A stretch of DNA of 64,000 nt from Methylorubrum sp. B1-46 (GCF_021117295.1 NZ_CP088247.1:916501-980500); one strand, 5' to 3'. Positions 34,658-43,885 are shown, counted from the first letter of the stretch. Notes: generated from the letters alone by a model not told the origin. Numbers and translations are program-made.

Positions 34658-34716
34658 GGCGTCCGAGGGCGTGTCTCAAAAGGAACTCTGGGGGGCGGGC
34701 TCAAGCGTCCGCCCGC

Positions 34717-35217
34717 TCAAACGAACAAGTGGTCGATGCCCTGTTTGGCCATCGATTCGGCTTGCAGCGTGATGGCCAGCCCATGAATGGCGCTGCCCTT
34801 CGGCGTACCCCGGTGCAGCATCGGCAGCAGGCCGGATTTGGCGAAGTGCGGATCGTTGGCGGGCGTGCGGCTCACCGTCGTGAACGAGCTGACGAACTCG
34901 CGCTTGGCGATCTCGCGCCACTCGACGATCTGCACGTCGCGGTGGCGTGAATCGGCGGCGATGCGCTGGAAGGTCTCGTTGACCGACTGACGCTCGCCCT
35001 CGACCACCTGGATCGCGAAATTCTGGTCGATGATCAGGAAGCTCGTGATCACCGCGAACTCGTTCTTCTTCTGAGCCTGCCGCGTGATGTCGCCGATCTG
35101 CTTCGCGCGCAGAGCCGGCTCGTTCGAGATGGTCAGGCGCGAGAAGTAGATCAGGTGGACGAGGCTCGTCCTCTTGTTCTTCATGGATGCCGTCCGACGC
35201 GAAAGCTCAGTCTCCAT
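34717..35217 (-). CDS. BLUF-domain blue-light receptor
   Basis: 166 residues (ATG 35217; ATG 35184 also possible). BLUF signature: LVHLIYFSRLT with Tyr24, NEFAVITSFLI with Asn52, FAIQVVEGE with Gln70, and DSRHRDVQIVEWREI. Tyr and Gln next to the flavin make the light-driven hydrogen-bond switch; Asn52 and Gln70 are 18 apart, as in AppA. The C-terminal 60 residues are a short helical tail (IHGLAITLQAESMAK). It has no fused output, so it must signal through a partner, probably the receiver protein 59 bp away. Confidence 0.85.
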   Translation of the reverse strand: METELSRRTASMKNKRTSLVHLIYFSRLTISNEPALRAKQIGDITRQAQKKNEFAVITSFLIIDQNFAIQVVEGERQSVNETFQRIAADSRHRDVQIVEWREIAKREFVSSFTTVSRTPANDPHFAKSGLLPMLHRGTPKGSAIHGLAITLQAESMAKQGIDHLFV

Positions 35218-35411
35218 CCTAACGGCCGTCGCGATAACGGGCCGTAAACACAGCCGAACTGGGCAGAAACTGCCGCACAGGCCCCTCAGACGGTCCGAAT
35301 CTGCCGAGATCGCGCGACACCGCCCTCAACAAAATCAATAGTTTAAACGTGGCATGCCGCTTGCGGCCTCACATCGACCGCCCGTGCGGCCTTAGGGAGC
35401 GAGCCAAAGCC

Positions 35412-36797
35412 ATGGACGTCTTTTCCGCGCTTCAGACCGCGGTCTCGGGCCTGAAGGCGCAATCCTTCTCGCTGAGCAACATCTCCGGCAACATCGCGAA
35501 CTCGCAGACGACCGGCTACAAGCGCATCGATACGGGCTTCGTCGACATGCTCGTCGACAGCAGCAGCGCCAAGACCCAGACCGCGGGTTCGGTCGCCGCA
35601 TTCTCGGAACTCACCAACTCGGTCCAGGGCAACAAAGTCTCGACCGGCGTCTCCACCAACATGGCGCTCGACGGTCAGGGCTTCTTCGTGGTGCGCAAGA
35701 AGACCACCGATACGGGCGGCGGCGAGAGCTTCTCCAGCGCCAACCTCTATACCCGCCGCGGCGATTTTGCCGCGGACAAGGACGGCTACCTCGTCAACGG
35801 CGCGGGCGCCTATCTCGTCGGCGCGAGCCTCGACCCGGTCACCGGCCAGACCAACGGCACCGGGCCGATCCGGATCTCCAACGCGATCATCCCGGCCAAG
35901 CCGACGACGGCGATCACCTACTCGGCCAACCTGCCGAAGACGCCGGCCACCACCAACGTCGCCTCGACCAACGGCCTGCTCTCCGCCTTCAGCGACGGCT
36001 CCGACGCGCGGGTGACGCCGACCAACGGCAGAACCGGCGGCACCGTCTCCCAGGCCAACGCGCAGAGCCTGATCGACAACAGCATCGCCGGCCCGGCGCT
36101 GACCGTCTACACCGCCTCCGGCGCGCCGGTGAGCGTGCAGAGCCGTTGGGCGAAGGTGGCCGCCGCCGACACGGCGACCGGCACGAGCGATACCTGGAAC
36201 CTGTTCACCGCCGACAAGACCAGCGTCACCGGCAATCAGACGAGCTGGACCAATATCGGCCAGGCCTTCACCTTCAGCCTCAGCGGTCAGATGACGGCGC
36301 CGACCGGGAGCACGGTTCCGATCAACAACCTGACGGTCGACGGCGTCAATGTCGGCACGGTCGGCCTCGATCTCAGCGGCGGCCTGACGCAGTACGCCGC
36401 AGCCTCCGGCGCGGTGACGACCAACGACCTCAAGCAGAACGGCTATGCCTCGGGCTCGCTGAACTCCGTCGAGGTCGGTGAGAACGGCATCATCAGCGGC
36501 AAGTACTCGAACGGCTCGGTGATCGGGCTGGCCCGGATCGAGGTGGCGCAGTTCGTCAATCCCGACGGGCTGAAGCCGGATTCGCTCGGCAATTACCAGC
36601 AGACCGTTGCCTCCGGCGAGGCGATCAGCGGGCTCAAGGACTCGACCGTGGTCGGGGCCAACCTCGAACAGTCGAATACCGACATTGCTGCGGAATTTTC
36701 AAAGATGATCGTTACGCAACAGGCCTACTCTGCCAACACCCGGGTGATGTCCACGGCGCAGACGATGATCTCCGACCTCCTGAACGTCATCCGCTGA
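35412..36797 (+). CDS. flgE: Flagellar hook protein FlgE
   Basis: 461 residues from ATG 35412 (GCCAAAGCC upstream). The N-terminus MDVFSALQTAVSGLKAQSFS and ISGNIANSQTTGYKR, and the C-terminal IVTQQAYSANTRVMSTAQTM, are the conserved coiled-coil ends of axial flagellar proteins; the middle is the variable surface domain. FlgE subunits form the hook that joins the rod to the filament. First of three hook genes: flgE-flgK-flgL, with gaps of 26 and 14 bp. Alphaproteobacterial flagella use this order. Confidence 0.93.
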   Translation: MDVFSALQTAVSGLKAQSFSLSNISGNIANSQTTGYKRIDTGFVDMLVDSSSAKTQTAGSVAAFSELTNSVQGNKVSTGVSTNMALDGQGFFVVRKKTTDTGGGESFSSANLYTRRGDFAADKDGYLVNGAGAYLVGASLDPVTGQTNGTGPIRISNAIIPAKPTTAITYSANLPKTPATTNVASTNGLLSAFSDGSDARVTPTNGRTGGTVSQANAQSLIDNSIAGPALTVYTASGAPVSVQSRWAKVAAADTATGTSDTWNLFTADKTSVTGNQTSWTNIGQAFTFSLSGQMTAPTGSTVPINNLTVDGVNVGTVGLDLSGGLTQYAAASGAVTTNDLKQNGYASGSLNSVEVGENGIISGKYSNGSVIGLARIEVAQFVNPDGLKPDSLGNYQQTVASGEAISGLKDSTVVGANLEQSNTDIAAEFSKMIVTQQAYSANTRVMSTAQTMISDLLNVIR

Positions 36798-36823
36798 CCG
36801 GCTCCTGAGCGAGGAGAGACGCC

Positions 36824-38716
36824 TTGGCCCTCGACGCGTTCAGCACGGCGACCGCAGGCCTGCGGGTCACGCAGGCCCAGATCGGGGTCGTCTCGCAGAA
36901 CATCGCCAATGTCGGCACGGCGGGCTATGTCCGGCGCACGCTCTCGCCCGTCAGCTCGGGCCTGGGCAATGCGGGCGTCGCCACCGGCACGATCGGTCGT
37001 GCCCTCGACGCCGCGGCACTCAAGCAGCTCCGCTCCGAGACGTCGGGCGCGGCCTACACCTCGCTGATGTCGAAGACGCGCACGCAGCTCGACACGCTCT
37101 ACGGGCGGCCCGGCGACGCGTCCGCGCTCGACGGCGTGTTCAACCGCTTCACGCTCTCGCTGCAGACGCTCGCCGCCAACCCGACCTCGACGGCCGCGCG
37201 GGCGACGGTGCTCAGCGCGGCCAACGACATCGCCACCCGCATCGGCAGCGCCGCCAACGGGGTCCAGGCCCTGCGCTCAGGGCTGGAGACGCAACTCGGC
37301 ATCGACACCAGCAAGGCGAGCGACCTCCTCGCGCAACTGGCCAAGCTCAACACCCGCATCGTCGCGACCTCGGCCGGCGATCCGAGCCGCCCCGACCTGG
37401 AAGACCAGCGCGATCAGGCGCTTACCAGCCTGTCGGGCCTGATCGACATCAACGCCGTCACCCAGAGCGACGGCAGCGTGAGCGTGCTGACGAGTTCGGG
37501 CGTCACGCTGCTCGACCGCTCGGATGCCGCCACGCTCAGCTTCGATGCCCGCGGCACTCTCTCGGCCAACGCCTTCTACGACAGCGACCCGTCCCGCAGC
37601 GGCGTCGGCACCATCGTCGCGACGACGCCCGGCGGCGGCAAGATCGACCTGCTCGCCTCGGGAGCGATCCGTTCCGGGTCGATCGCCGCGGCGATCGAAC
37701 TGCGCGACAGCGCTCTGCCGCAGGCGCAGCGCCAGCTCGACGACCTCGCCGCGGGCCTGTCGCGAGCGATGTCCGACCGGGTCGCCACCGGCACCGTTCC
37801 CACCGATGGCACCCAGGGCGGCTTCGATATCGACCTCACCGGCCTCTCGGCCGGCAATGCCATCACCCTGACGGTGCAGGACGGGAGCGGGACGCAGCGC
37901 AACCTGATCCTGATGCCGTCCTACCAAGCACCGCCGCCGGCCGTTCCCGCCGGCAGCACCGAGGACGCGAACGCCACGATCATTCCCTTCACGATCCCGC
38001 AGGCCGGTGCGGGCCGCGACCCCGCCTCGGTCCGCAACGCGATCGCCGCGGCCCTAGGCGGAGGGTATAGCGTCTCGAGCGCGCCGGGCGGCGCGGCCGG
38101 GGCGATGCGGATCCTCTCGACCGGCGGCGCCTCCCTGGTCGCGGCGAGCGCCAGCGTGACGCAGGTTACCTCGGCGGGCGACATCAAGGGTGCCGCCACG
38201 CAGCTTCCGCTCTTCGTCGACGGCGCGTCCGCCGCGCTCTACACCGGCTCCTTCGACGGCGGCTCGCAGCTCACCGGCTTCGCCCAGCGCATTGCCGTGA
38301 ACCCAGCGGTAGTCGGCAGCGCCGGCACCCTCGTCGGGATCACCGGCACGGGCTCCGGATCGAGCGCCGGCGACGGGACCCGGCCCCAGGCCATGTACAC
38401 CGCGCTGACGAGCACGCAGCGCCTGTTCTCCTCGTCGAGCGGCATCAGCGGCATCGACGCGCCGACGCGCTCCAGCGTCGCCGACTTCGTTCAGGGCGTC
38501 ATCTCGGTGCAGGGCGCGGCGGCGGCGGCGGCGCAGGATCTCGACGAGGGCCAGAGCATCGCCCTCTCGACGGCGCAGGGGCGCTTCGCCTCCGCCTCGG
38601 GCGTCAACATCGACGAAGAGATGTCGAATTTGATCGCGCTTCAGCAGGCCTACGCGGCCAATGCCCGCGTGCTCACCGCGGCGCGCGACATGATCGACAC
38701 CCTGCTCAGAATTTAG
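36824..38716 (+). CDS. flgK: Flagellar hook-associated protein FlgK, TTG start
   Basis: 630 residues from TTG 36824, with GAGGAGAGAC before it. The ends are the FlgK type: LDAFSTATAGLRVTQAQIGVVSQNIANVGTAGY at the N-terminus, and EEMSNLIALQQAYAANARVLTAARDMIDTLL at the C-terminus. FlgK is the first hook-filament junction protein. The central domain has an unusual Pro/Ala-rich loop near 360-370. It directly precedes flgL. Confidence 0.92.
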   Translation: MALDAFSTATAGLRVTQAQIGVVSQNIANVGTAGYVRRTLSPVSSGLGNAGVATGTIGRALDAAALKQLRSETSGAAYTSLMSKTRTQLDTLYGRPGDASALDGVFNRFTLSLQTLAANPTSTAARATVLSAANDIATRIGSAANGVQALRSGLETQLGIDTSKASDLLAQLAKLNTRIVATSAGDPSRPDLEDQRDQALTSLSGLIDINAVTQSDGSVSVLTSSGVTLLDRSDAATLSFDARGTLSANAFYDSDPSRSGVGTIVATTPGGGKIDLLASGAIRSGSIAAAIELRDSALPQAQRQLDDLAAGLSRAMSDRVATGTVPTDGTQGGFDIDLTGLSAGNAITLTVQDGSGTQRNLILMPSYQAPPPAVPAGSTEDANATIIPFTIPQAGAGRDPASVRNAIAAALGGGYSVSSAPGGAAGAMRILSTGGASLVAASASVTQVTSAGDIKGAATQLPLFVDGASAALYTGSFDGGSQLTGFAQRIAVNPAVVGSAGTLVGITGTGSGSSAGDGTRPQAMYTALTSTQRLFSSSSGISGIDAPTRSSVADFVQGVISVQGAAAAAAQDLDEGQSIALSTAQGRFASASGVNIDEEMSNLIALQQAYAANARVLTAARDMIDTLLRI

Positions 38717-38730
38717 CTGCGGAGCCGCCG

Positions 38731-40524
38731 ATGACCATTTCCGCCTTCGCCGCCGGCACCTACCGCTTCGACCGCCAATCGGCGAGCCTCGTCGGCATGA
38801 AGAACCAGCTCGACGGGCTGGCTCAGCAGCTCTCGACGGGGCGCACCGCCGAGACCTATGGCGGCCTCGGCGTGGCACGCACGACGAGCCTCAGCGCCCA
38901 CGCCGCGATCAGCGCGCAAGAGGGCTACGTCGCGGCGATCTCCTCGGCCGAGACCCGGGTGAAGCTCACGAGCGCCAGCCTGACCCAACTCAAGGCGCTC
39001 TCCGACAACACCCGCTCCAGTATCAGCGGCAACGTCGCCTCCCGCAACGAGAAGCTGCCCGCCACCACCGTGCAGCTCGCCGCCAACAACCTCGCGGCGG
39101 CCGTCGATGCCCTGAACCAGCAGGCGGGCGGGGTCTACGTCTTCTCGGGGCGGGCCACCGAGACGCAGCCGGTCGTCTCCCAGGACGCCATCATGAACGG
39201 CATTCCGGCGGAGGGCCTGGATGGACTCAAGGCGCTGATCGCCGAGCAGAAGAAGGCCGATCTCGGCCCTGCCGGGAACGGACGCCTGATCCAGGGCACC
39301 GGCACCCGGACGGTCAGCCTGTCGGAGGATGCCAACCCGGAGGCGCGGGCGAATTTCGGCTTTACCCTCATGGCCGCGTCGAGTTCGAACAGCGCTTCGC
39401 TCGGCGCCAGCTTCTTCGCGGGGGCGAAGCCCGATGTCGCCCTCACCTTCGCGCAGCAGCCCGCCGACGGCGCCCAGGTGCGGGTCGTCGTGCAGCTCGC
39501 AGACGGCAGCCAGAAGACCCTCGACCTGACGGCTCGCGCGGGGGAAGCCGGGAACGCGGCCGGCGCCTTCGCCATCGGCAACACCGCGGCAGACACGGCC
39601 GCGAACCTGAAGCGGGCGCTCGGTGGCGCCGACATCGCCAGCGTGCAGAGCGCAAATCCGCCCGGCGTGACCGCCACCTTCTCCAACGGGCAGGCGGCCT
39701 CGACCGTTTTCACGGTGGGGAACGGCATCGCGGCCGGCGACGCCATCACGCTCAAGCTCGGCCTGCACGACGGCACGACCCGGACGATCACCCTGACCGC
39801 TGCCGAGACGGCCGCTTCCACCTCGACGACGACCTTCGCCCTCGGCGCCACCCCGGACGACACCACCGCGAACCTGTCGCGGGCGCTCCAGAACGCCCTG
39901 ACCTCGGCCGCCAACGCCGACCTCTCCGCGAGTTCGACGGCCCGCGCCTCACTCAACTTCTTCGAAGGCTCGCCCGTGGCGGGCCTGAGCCCGCGGCGCG
40001 TCGCGGCGGACGGCAACGGCTACGCCGAGACCGCGAGCGCCAAGACCTTGATCTGGTACAAGGGCGACACCGCCGCCGACCCGCGGGCGACGGCGACCGT
40101 GCAGGCCGGCACCAGCCGGACGGTGGCCATCGGTGCCCAGGCCAACGAGGAGGCGATCCGCCGGACGCTGGCCAGCATCGCCGCGATGGCCGCCGAAAGC
40201 TTCACCAGCGGGACAGGAACCGTCGATACGGCGCGCTACGAGGCCGTGTCCAACCGGGCATCCAGCCTGCTCACCGCGGGCGAGAACCAGCAGAGTCTGG
40301 AGCAGCTCGGCACCGATTTCGGCCTTGCGGCCAGCAGCATGGCCAACGCCAAGGCGGTGGCGAACACCACCAAGGCCACCCTGGAGGCCTCTCTCGACGG
40401 CATCGACACCGTCTCGACCGAGGAGGTCGCGGCCAAGCTGCTGAGCCTGCAGACGCAGTTGCAGGCGAGCTACAAGGTCACCTCGATCCTCTCCGAGATG
40501 AGCCTCGTGAACTATCTGCGATAG
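38731..40524 (+). CDS. flgL: Flagellar hook-associated protein FlgL, unusually long
   Basis: 597 residues against 300-350 for most FlgL. The ends are flagellin-like (DRQSASLVGMKNQLDGLAQQL, and the C-terminal LQTQLQASYKVTSILSEMSL). FlgL forms the second layer of the hook-filament junction. Residues about 230-410 form an insert with two similar modules: the first has DVALTFAQQPADGAQVRVVVQ and FAIGNTAADTAANLKRAL, the second has TVFTVGNGIAAGDAITLKLG and FALGATPDDTTANLSRAL. This looks like an internal duplication of a beta-rich domain. Start ATG 38731 has GGAGCCGCCG upstream. Confidence 0.9.
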   Translation: MTISAFAAGTYRFDRQSASLVGMKNQLDGLAQQLSTGRTAETYGGLGVARTTSLSAHAAISAQEGYVAAISSAETRVKLTSASLTQLKALSDNTRSSISGNVASRNEKLPATTVQLAANNLAAAVDALNQQAGGVYVFSGRATETQPVVSQDAIMNGIPAEGLDGLKALIAEQKKADLGPAGNGRLIQGTGTRTVSLSEDANPEARANFGFTLMAASSSNSASLGASFFAGAKPDVALTFAQQPADGAQVRVVVQLADGSQKTLDLTARAGEAGNAAGAFAIGNTAADTAANLKRALGGADIASVQSANPPGVTATFSNGQAASTVFTVGNGIAAGDAITLKLGLHDGTTRTITLTAAETAASTSTTTFALGATPDDTTANLSRALQNALTSAANADLSASSTARASLNFFEGSPVAGLSPRRVAADGNGYAETASAKTLIWYKGDTAADPRATATVQAGTSRTVAIGAQANEEAIRRTLASIAAMAAESFTSGTGTVDTARYEAVSNRASSLLTAGENQQSLEQLGTDFGLAASSMANAKAVANTTKATLEASLDGIDTVSTEEVAAKLLSLQTQLQASYKVTSILSEMSLVNYLR

Positions 40525-40636
40525 GATCCCATCCCCATCTGCTCATCGTCGTAAGAAGCGGCTGAAGGCGGGGCGCCGTCATCGGCTGCCCCGGTCGTCG
40601 ACGTTGGCTTTGCGTCCATCCCGTCGCCTGATCGGC

Positions 40637-40909
40637 CTACCAACCACCCCTGCGACACAGCGCGAGCAGATAGCGAAGCCGTGGATCGGGGTTTCCGCGA
40701 CGGACCATCGCGCGCCCGTTGGCGCAGGTCTGCCGAGTTCTCGCCTCACTCGGCTCGGCGCGTCGTGACCGGCTGCCCCTGCGCTCGGCGTAGCCCCGCG
40801 CCATACCGGAGAGCACCTGCCCCTGTGCGATCATCCTTGGATCCAGGGCGAGTGCGGCGGTCGGCGTCGCGATCATGAGCGCCGTGGCCAGGAAGAAGGT
40901 CTGCCGCAT
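40637..40909 (-). CDS. Small secreted basic protein
   Basis: 90 residues from ATG 40909 (GGAGG five bases upstream; a neighbouring ATG at 40912 is too close). Residues 1-22 form a signal peptide ending ALA (MRQTFFLATALMIATPTA). The mature part is Arg-rich (RRGSRSRRAEPSEARTRQ) with two cysteines (62 and 85). It is convergent with flgL. No family recognised. Confidence 0.55.
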   Translation of the reverse strand: MRQTFFLATALMIATPTAALALDPRMIAQGQVLSGMARGYAERRGSRSRRAEPSEARTRQTCANGRAMVRRGNPDPRLRYLLALCRRGGW

Positions 40910-41090
40910 CATGTCCTCCGATCGCCGGCCGGATCGGGCACGCGCCGCTTGCACGAGCCGGTCCGCCCCTGACATCGGCCTATGCCTCATCGACAGCCTG
41001 GAAGCAGGCCTTTCCTAGGGCCGGAACGGGCGGTCTTCTGACGAAAGCCTGCGGCTGTCGCTCGGGACGCCGCGCGACGGCCGGGCACAA

Positions 41091-41120
41091 CGAAAACGGC
41101 CCGAGGTTTCCCTCGGGCCG
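41091..41120 (-). terminator. Rho-independent terminator, minus strand
   Basis: Ten-base-pair stem CGGCCCGAGG / CCTCGGGCCG with a TTTC loop; on the minus strand it is followed by TTTTCG. It lies about 95 bp after the DUF4167 stop, beyond the family B repeat. Confidence 0.8.
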
Positions 41121-41139
41121 CTGATTTCGTCTTGGTATC

Positions 41140-41214
41140 TCTCACAAAACTCCCGCCACGCTGTCCTCGCACGCGGGAGAACGGTCGGTGACCGGACGTC
41201 TTAGTGAGGCACTC
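41140..41214 (+). repeat. Family B intergenic repeat, copy 3 (reverse orientation)
   Basis: 75 bases from CTCTCACAAAACTCCCGC to GTGAGGCACTC, with GAGAACGGTCGGTGACCGG inside. It touches the TAA stop (41215-41217) of the DUF4167 gene. Relative to its gene it is flipped against copies 1, 2 and 5. Confidence 0.75.
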
Positions 41215-42465
41215 TTACTCGGCCGCGTCCGGCGTATCCGTCTGGTCGGGAGCGGCCTCACCCTCGGCACCCTTGTAGCGGGTTCGACGCCGCCGGGGCT
41301 TGGGCGCCGGCGTGTCGTCGGCCGCGGGCACTTCGGCGCTAGGGGCCGCTTCGCGCGGCTCCGGCGCGGAGCGCGGGGCCGGAGCATCGGCCGGCGGCGG
41401 AGCGGGATTGCGGGTCGCCGTCATCAGGAAGGCGGGCAGCGCCGACGGATCGGCCGCTTCGGCCGCCGCCGCGCGGCTGGCCTCGCTTGCGCGGCCACGC
41501 CCGCGCCGCGGCGCCGGGCTGTCGGGACGCACCGGCCCCTCGGAGCGTGGGGCAGCCTCGGCGCGGGTTTCCTGGCGCGGCTCGACCGGGCGCGCCTCTT
41601 GACGCGGCTCCTGCCGCGAGTCCTGGCGAGGCTCCTGCCGCGGCGCCTCGGAGGGTTCCGGACGACCGTTCTCGAAGCGCGCGGCGTCGCGGCGGTTCTC
41701 ACGCGGGCCCTCGCGGCCCTCCTGAGCCTGCGGTCCGAAATCCTGCCGGTAATCCTGGCGCCGGTCCTGCCTGTAATCCGGGCGATGACCGTCCTGACGG
41801 GGATAGTCCTGGCGGTCCTGACGCTCGGGCCGATCCTGACGCTCGGGCCGATCTTGGCGCTCGGGTCGGTCTTGCCGATCCTGGCGGAAGTCCTGCCGCG
41901 GCTCGCCGCGGTTATAGTCCTGCCGGTTGCCCTCAAAGCGCTGACCGCGGTCGTTGCGGTCACCACGCTCGTTGCGGTCGCGGCCCTGGAAACGCTGGTT
42001 CCGGTCTCCGCGCTCGTTGCGGTCGCGGCCCTGGTTCCGGCCGTCGAAGTCGTGGCGCTCGAACGGCTGCGGCTGCTGGGTCGGGTCGCCGTACTCGTCT
42101 GTGCCGTAGCCGAAGCCGGGGCGGCCCCCCTCGGCGCCCTGGCCCTGGACGGTCTCGTCGTCGCCCTCCTCGTCCTCGTCGAAGCCGTTGCGGGCGTAGC
42201 CCTGGCTGACCTGAGGACGGCCCGGTTCCTGGGCACTGGTGATGATGCGGAAATAGTGCTCGCCGTGCTGGAAGTAGTTCTCCGCCGCGACCGGATCGCC
42301 GCTCGCCAAGGCGTCGCGGGCGAGCTGCGCGTACTTGTCGGCGATGTGCTGGGCGGTGCCGCGGATTTTGACGTCGGGACCGTTCGACTCGTAGGAGCGC
42401 GTCAGCGGATTCGGACCCTTGGGCCGATTGCGACCCCGCATCCGTCGATTCTGGTTTGGTCTCAT
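41215..42465 (-). CDS. DUF4167 protein, low-complexity RNA-binding-like
   Basis: 416 residues. Residues 1-80 are the conserved DUF4167 domain (NGPDVKIRGTAQHIADKYAQLARDALASGD and YFQHGEHYFRII). After an acidic patch, most of the rest is made of Arg/Gln/Asp/Asn-rich repeats (RNERGDRNQRFQ, RQDRPERQDRPERQD) and an Ala/Pro-rich tail with basic ends. The layout resembles disordered RNA-binding proteins; function not established. In alphaproteobacteria it commonly follows prmC and prfA, as here. Confidence 0.85.
   Translation of the reverse strand: MRPNQNRRMRGRNRPKGPNPLTRSYESNGPDVKIRGTAQHIADKYAQLARDALASGDPVAAENYFQHGEHYFRIITSAQEPGRPQVSQGYARNGFDEDEEGDDETVQGQGAEGGRPGFGYGTDEYGDPTQQPQPFERHDFDGRNQGRDRNERGDRNQRFQGRDRNERGDRNDRGQRFEGNRQDYNRGEPRQDFRQDRQDRPERQDRPERQDRPERQDRQDYPRQDGHRPDYRQDRRQDYRQDFGPQAQEGREGPRENRRDAARFENGRPEPSEAPRQEPRQDSRQEPRQEARPVEPRQETRAEAAPRSEGPVRPDSPAPRRGRGRASEASRAAAAEAADPSALPAFLMTATRNPAPPPADAPAPRSAPEPREAAPSAEVPAADDTPAPKPRRRRTRYKGAEGEAAPDQTDTPDAAE
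41815..42046. repeat. Tandem repeats inside the DUF4167 gene
   Basis: An 18-bp unit (ACGCTCGGGCCGATCCTG and variants) occurs about four times at 41815-41880 and encodes PERQDR repeats. A second unit, CTCGTTGCGGTCGCGGCCC, occurs twice near 41965-42040. In-frame units will vary the protein length. Confidence 0.7.
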
Positions 42466-43000
42466 CGGCCTCGATTGACCCTCGTTAACCTGTCGCTCAG
42501 CGTGACTGACAGCGCCGGATCCCTGCTCGCGGACGAAGCGGGCCGGGCGCGGGGCACCCGAGCGCGCACATCCCGCGATGTTTGCCGCTCGTCCGGTGGC
42601 TGCGCTCCGTTCGGCGCGCCGCGAGACATCCCTCGACTGTCAGGTTCGATCCCACCGAGACTGACCGCGACTGCCGGAGCGCGTCCGCTCGATGGTGGGA
42701 AGACCGTCCGAGGCCGGAGGACACGGTCAAAACCGATCCTGCCGATACCGTCTTGAAGAGTGCCTCACAAAACTCCCGGCATTCGGGAGCTCCCTTTGTC
42801 CATAACGGCGCAGCGGGAGTTTTATGAGAGACGCTCAACGGGCCGTTGGCGGTCTGCATATCTAAGCTAGTGACTGACGCCCTCGACAACAAGCATTTTT
42901 TCGGAGCAACGCCGGCTTATGCCGAATTTCTGCGGGGTCCGTGGCATTTTGCGTGGCGTTTTGCGCCCTGCCGCACCGGCCGATCCACTTCTTCGTTCCG
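42466..43000. other. 535-bp intergenic region upstream of DUF4167
   Basis: Holds a family B repeat (42758-42836) and, near prmC, a short AT-rich stretch (42870-42900, AACAAGCATTTTTTCGG). It should contain the promoter of the DUF4167 gene. No gene is supported. Confidence 0.4.
42758..42836. repeat. Family B intergenic repeat, copy 4
   Basis: 79 bases from GAGTGCCTCACAAAACTCCC to GAGAGACGCTC. The arms GCCTCACAAAACTCCC and GGGAGTTTTATGAGAGAC pair well, giving a long hairpin with an internal CATTCGGGAGCTCCC segment. Unlike the other copies it is 165 bp from the nearest stop codon (prmC). Confidence 0.8.
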
Positions 43001-43885
43001 TCACCTGCCCGCCAAGGATGGCCGAAGCGTGACGACCCGGTCGTTGCCGGCGAGATCCCGGCCGACACGCACATCCTCGAATCCCATCGCCCGCGCGAGG
43101 TCGGTGAGCGCTGCTCCCTGGTCGTAGCCGATCTCCAGGACAAGGGCGCCGCCCACGGCGAGCAGGCCGGGCCGTCGCGCGATCCCGCGAAGAATCGCCC
43201 GGTAGGCGTCGAGGCCGTCGGCGCCGCCGTCGAGTGCGGCGTGCGGATCGTGAAGGCGTACCTCCGGCGCGAGCGTCGCGACGACGGAGGCGGCGATATA
43301 GGGCGGATTCGAAACGATCAGGTCGAATGGCCCGGTCACGGCATCGAGCCAGGAGCCGCACAGGAAGGCGGCCCTGTCGCCGACGCCGTTGCCCGCCGCG
43401 TTCCGGCGGGCGACCGCAAGTGCGCCCTCCGCCCGGTCGAGACCGATGCCGAAGGCTTTGGCGCGCTCGTGCAGCAGCGCCACGAGGATGCAGCCGGAGC
43501 CGGTGCCGAGATCGATCAGGCGAAGCGGACGATCCCTCTCGGGACACAACCGTAGCGCGGCCTCCACCACGCTCTCGGTGTCGGGCCTCGGCACCAGAGT
43601 CTCCGGTCCGAGCGCGAAGGGCAGCCCCCAGAACTCCCAGGCGCCGATAATCCGCGCCACCGGCTCGCCCGCGCACCGACGCGCCGCAGCTTCACTTAGA
43701 GCGCGTGCACCGGCCGCGCCGATCGGCTCGCGCCCGCGGAGCGAGAGGTCCAGGGCCGTAAGCGCGAGGACGTGCAGGGCGAGGAAGCGGGCATCCGTGC
43801 GCGCCTCCGGCAGGCCGGCCTCTTCGAAGACGCGGACGAGATGGCGCAGGGCGGCTTCACGGGAGAGGGTGTGATCGAAGCTCAT
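43001..43885 (-). CDS. prmC: Peptide chain release factor N5-glutamine methyltransferase
   Basis: 294 residues from ATG 43885 (the upstream in-frame ATG at 43924 adds 13 residues not typical of the family). SAM-binding LIDLGTGSGCILVALL (125-131 core) and the catalytic NPPY (193-196, IVSNPPYIAASVV). PrmC methylates the GGQ glutamine of release factors, and prfA, encoding its substrate, lies just upstream on the same strand (139 bp). A normal-length member. Confidence 0.93.
   Translation of the reverse strand: MSFDHTLSREAALRHLVRVFEEAGLPEARTDARFLALHVLALTALDLSLRGREPIGAAGARALSEAAARRCAGEPVARIIGAWEFWGLPFALGPETLVPRPDTESVVEAALRLCPERDRPLRLIDLGTGSGCILVALLHERAKAFGIGLDRAEGALAVARRNAAGNGVGDRAAFLCGSWLDAVTGPFDLIVSNPPYIAASVVATLAPEVRLHDPHAALDGGADGLDAYRAILRGIARRPGLLAVGGALVLEIGYDQGAALTDLARAMGFEDVRVGRDLAGNDRVVTLRPSLAGR

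Larger units (their letters stand above)
40910..41214. other. Intergenic region with terminator and family B repeat
   Basis: 305 bp between the small basic protein and the DUF4167 stop. It holds a minus-strand terminator and a 75-base family B repeat; no gene is supported. Confidence 0.5.

Noticed and set aside
41815..42046. Tandem repeats that might be taken for a CRISPR array
   Set aside because: The units are in frame within a DUF4167 coding sequence, lack unique spacers of fixed length and encode PERQDR repeats.
42497..42892. Minus-strand frame upstream of the DUF4167 gene
   Set aside because: It covers a family B repeat and has no ribosome binding site or recognisable protein.
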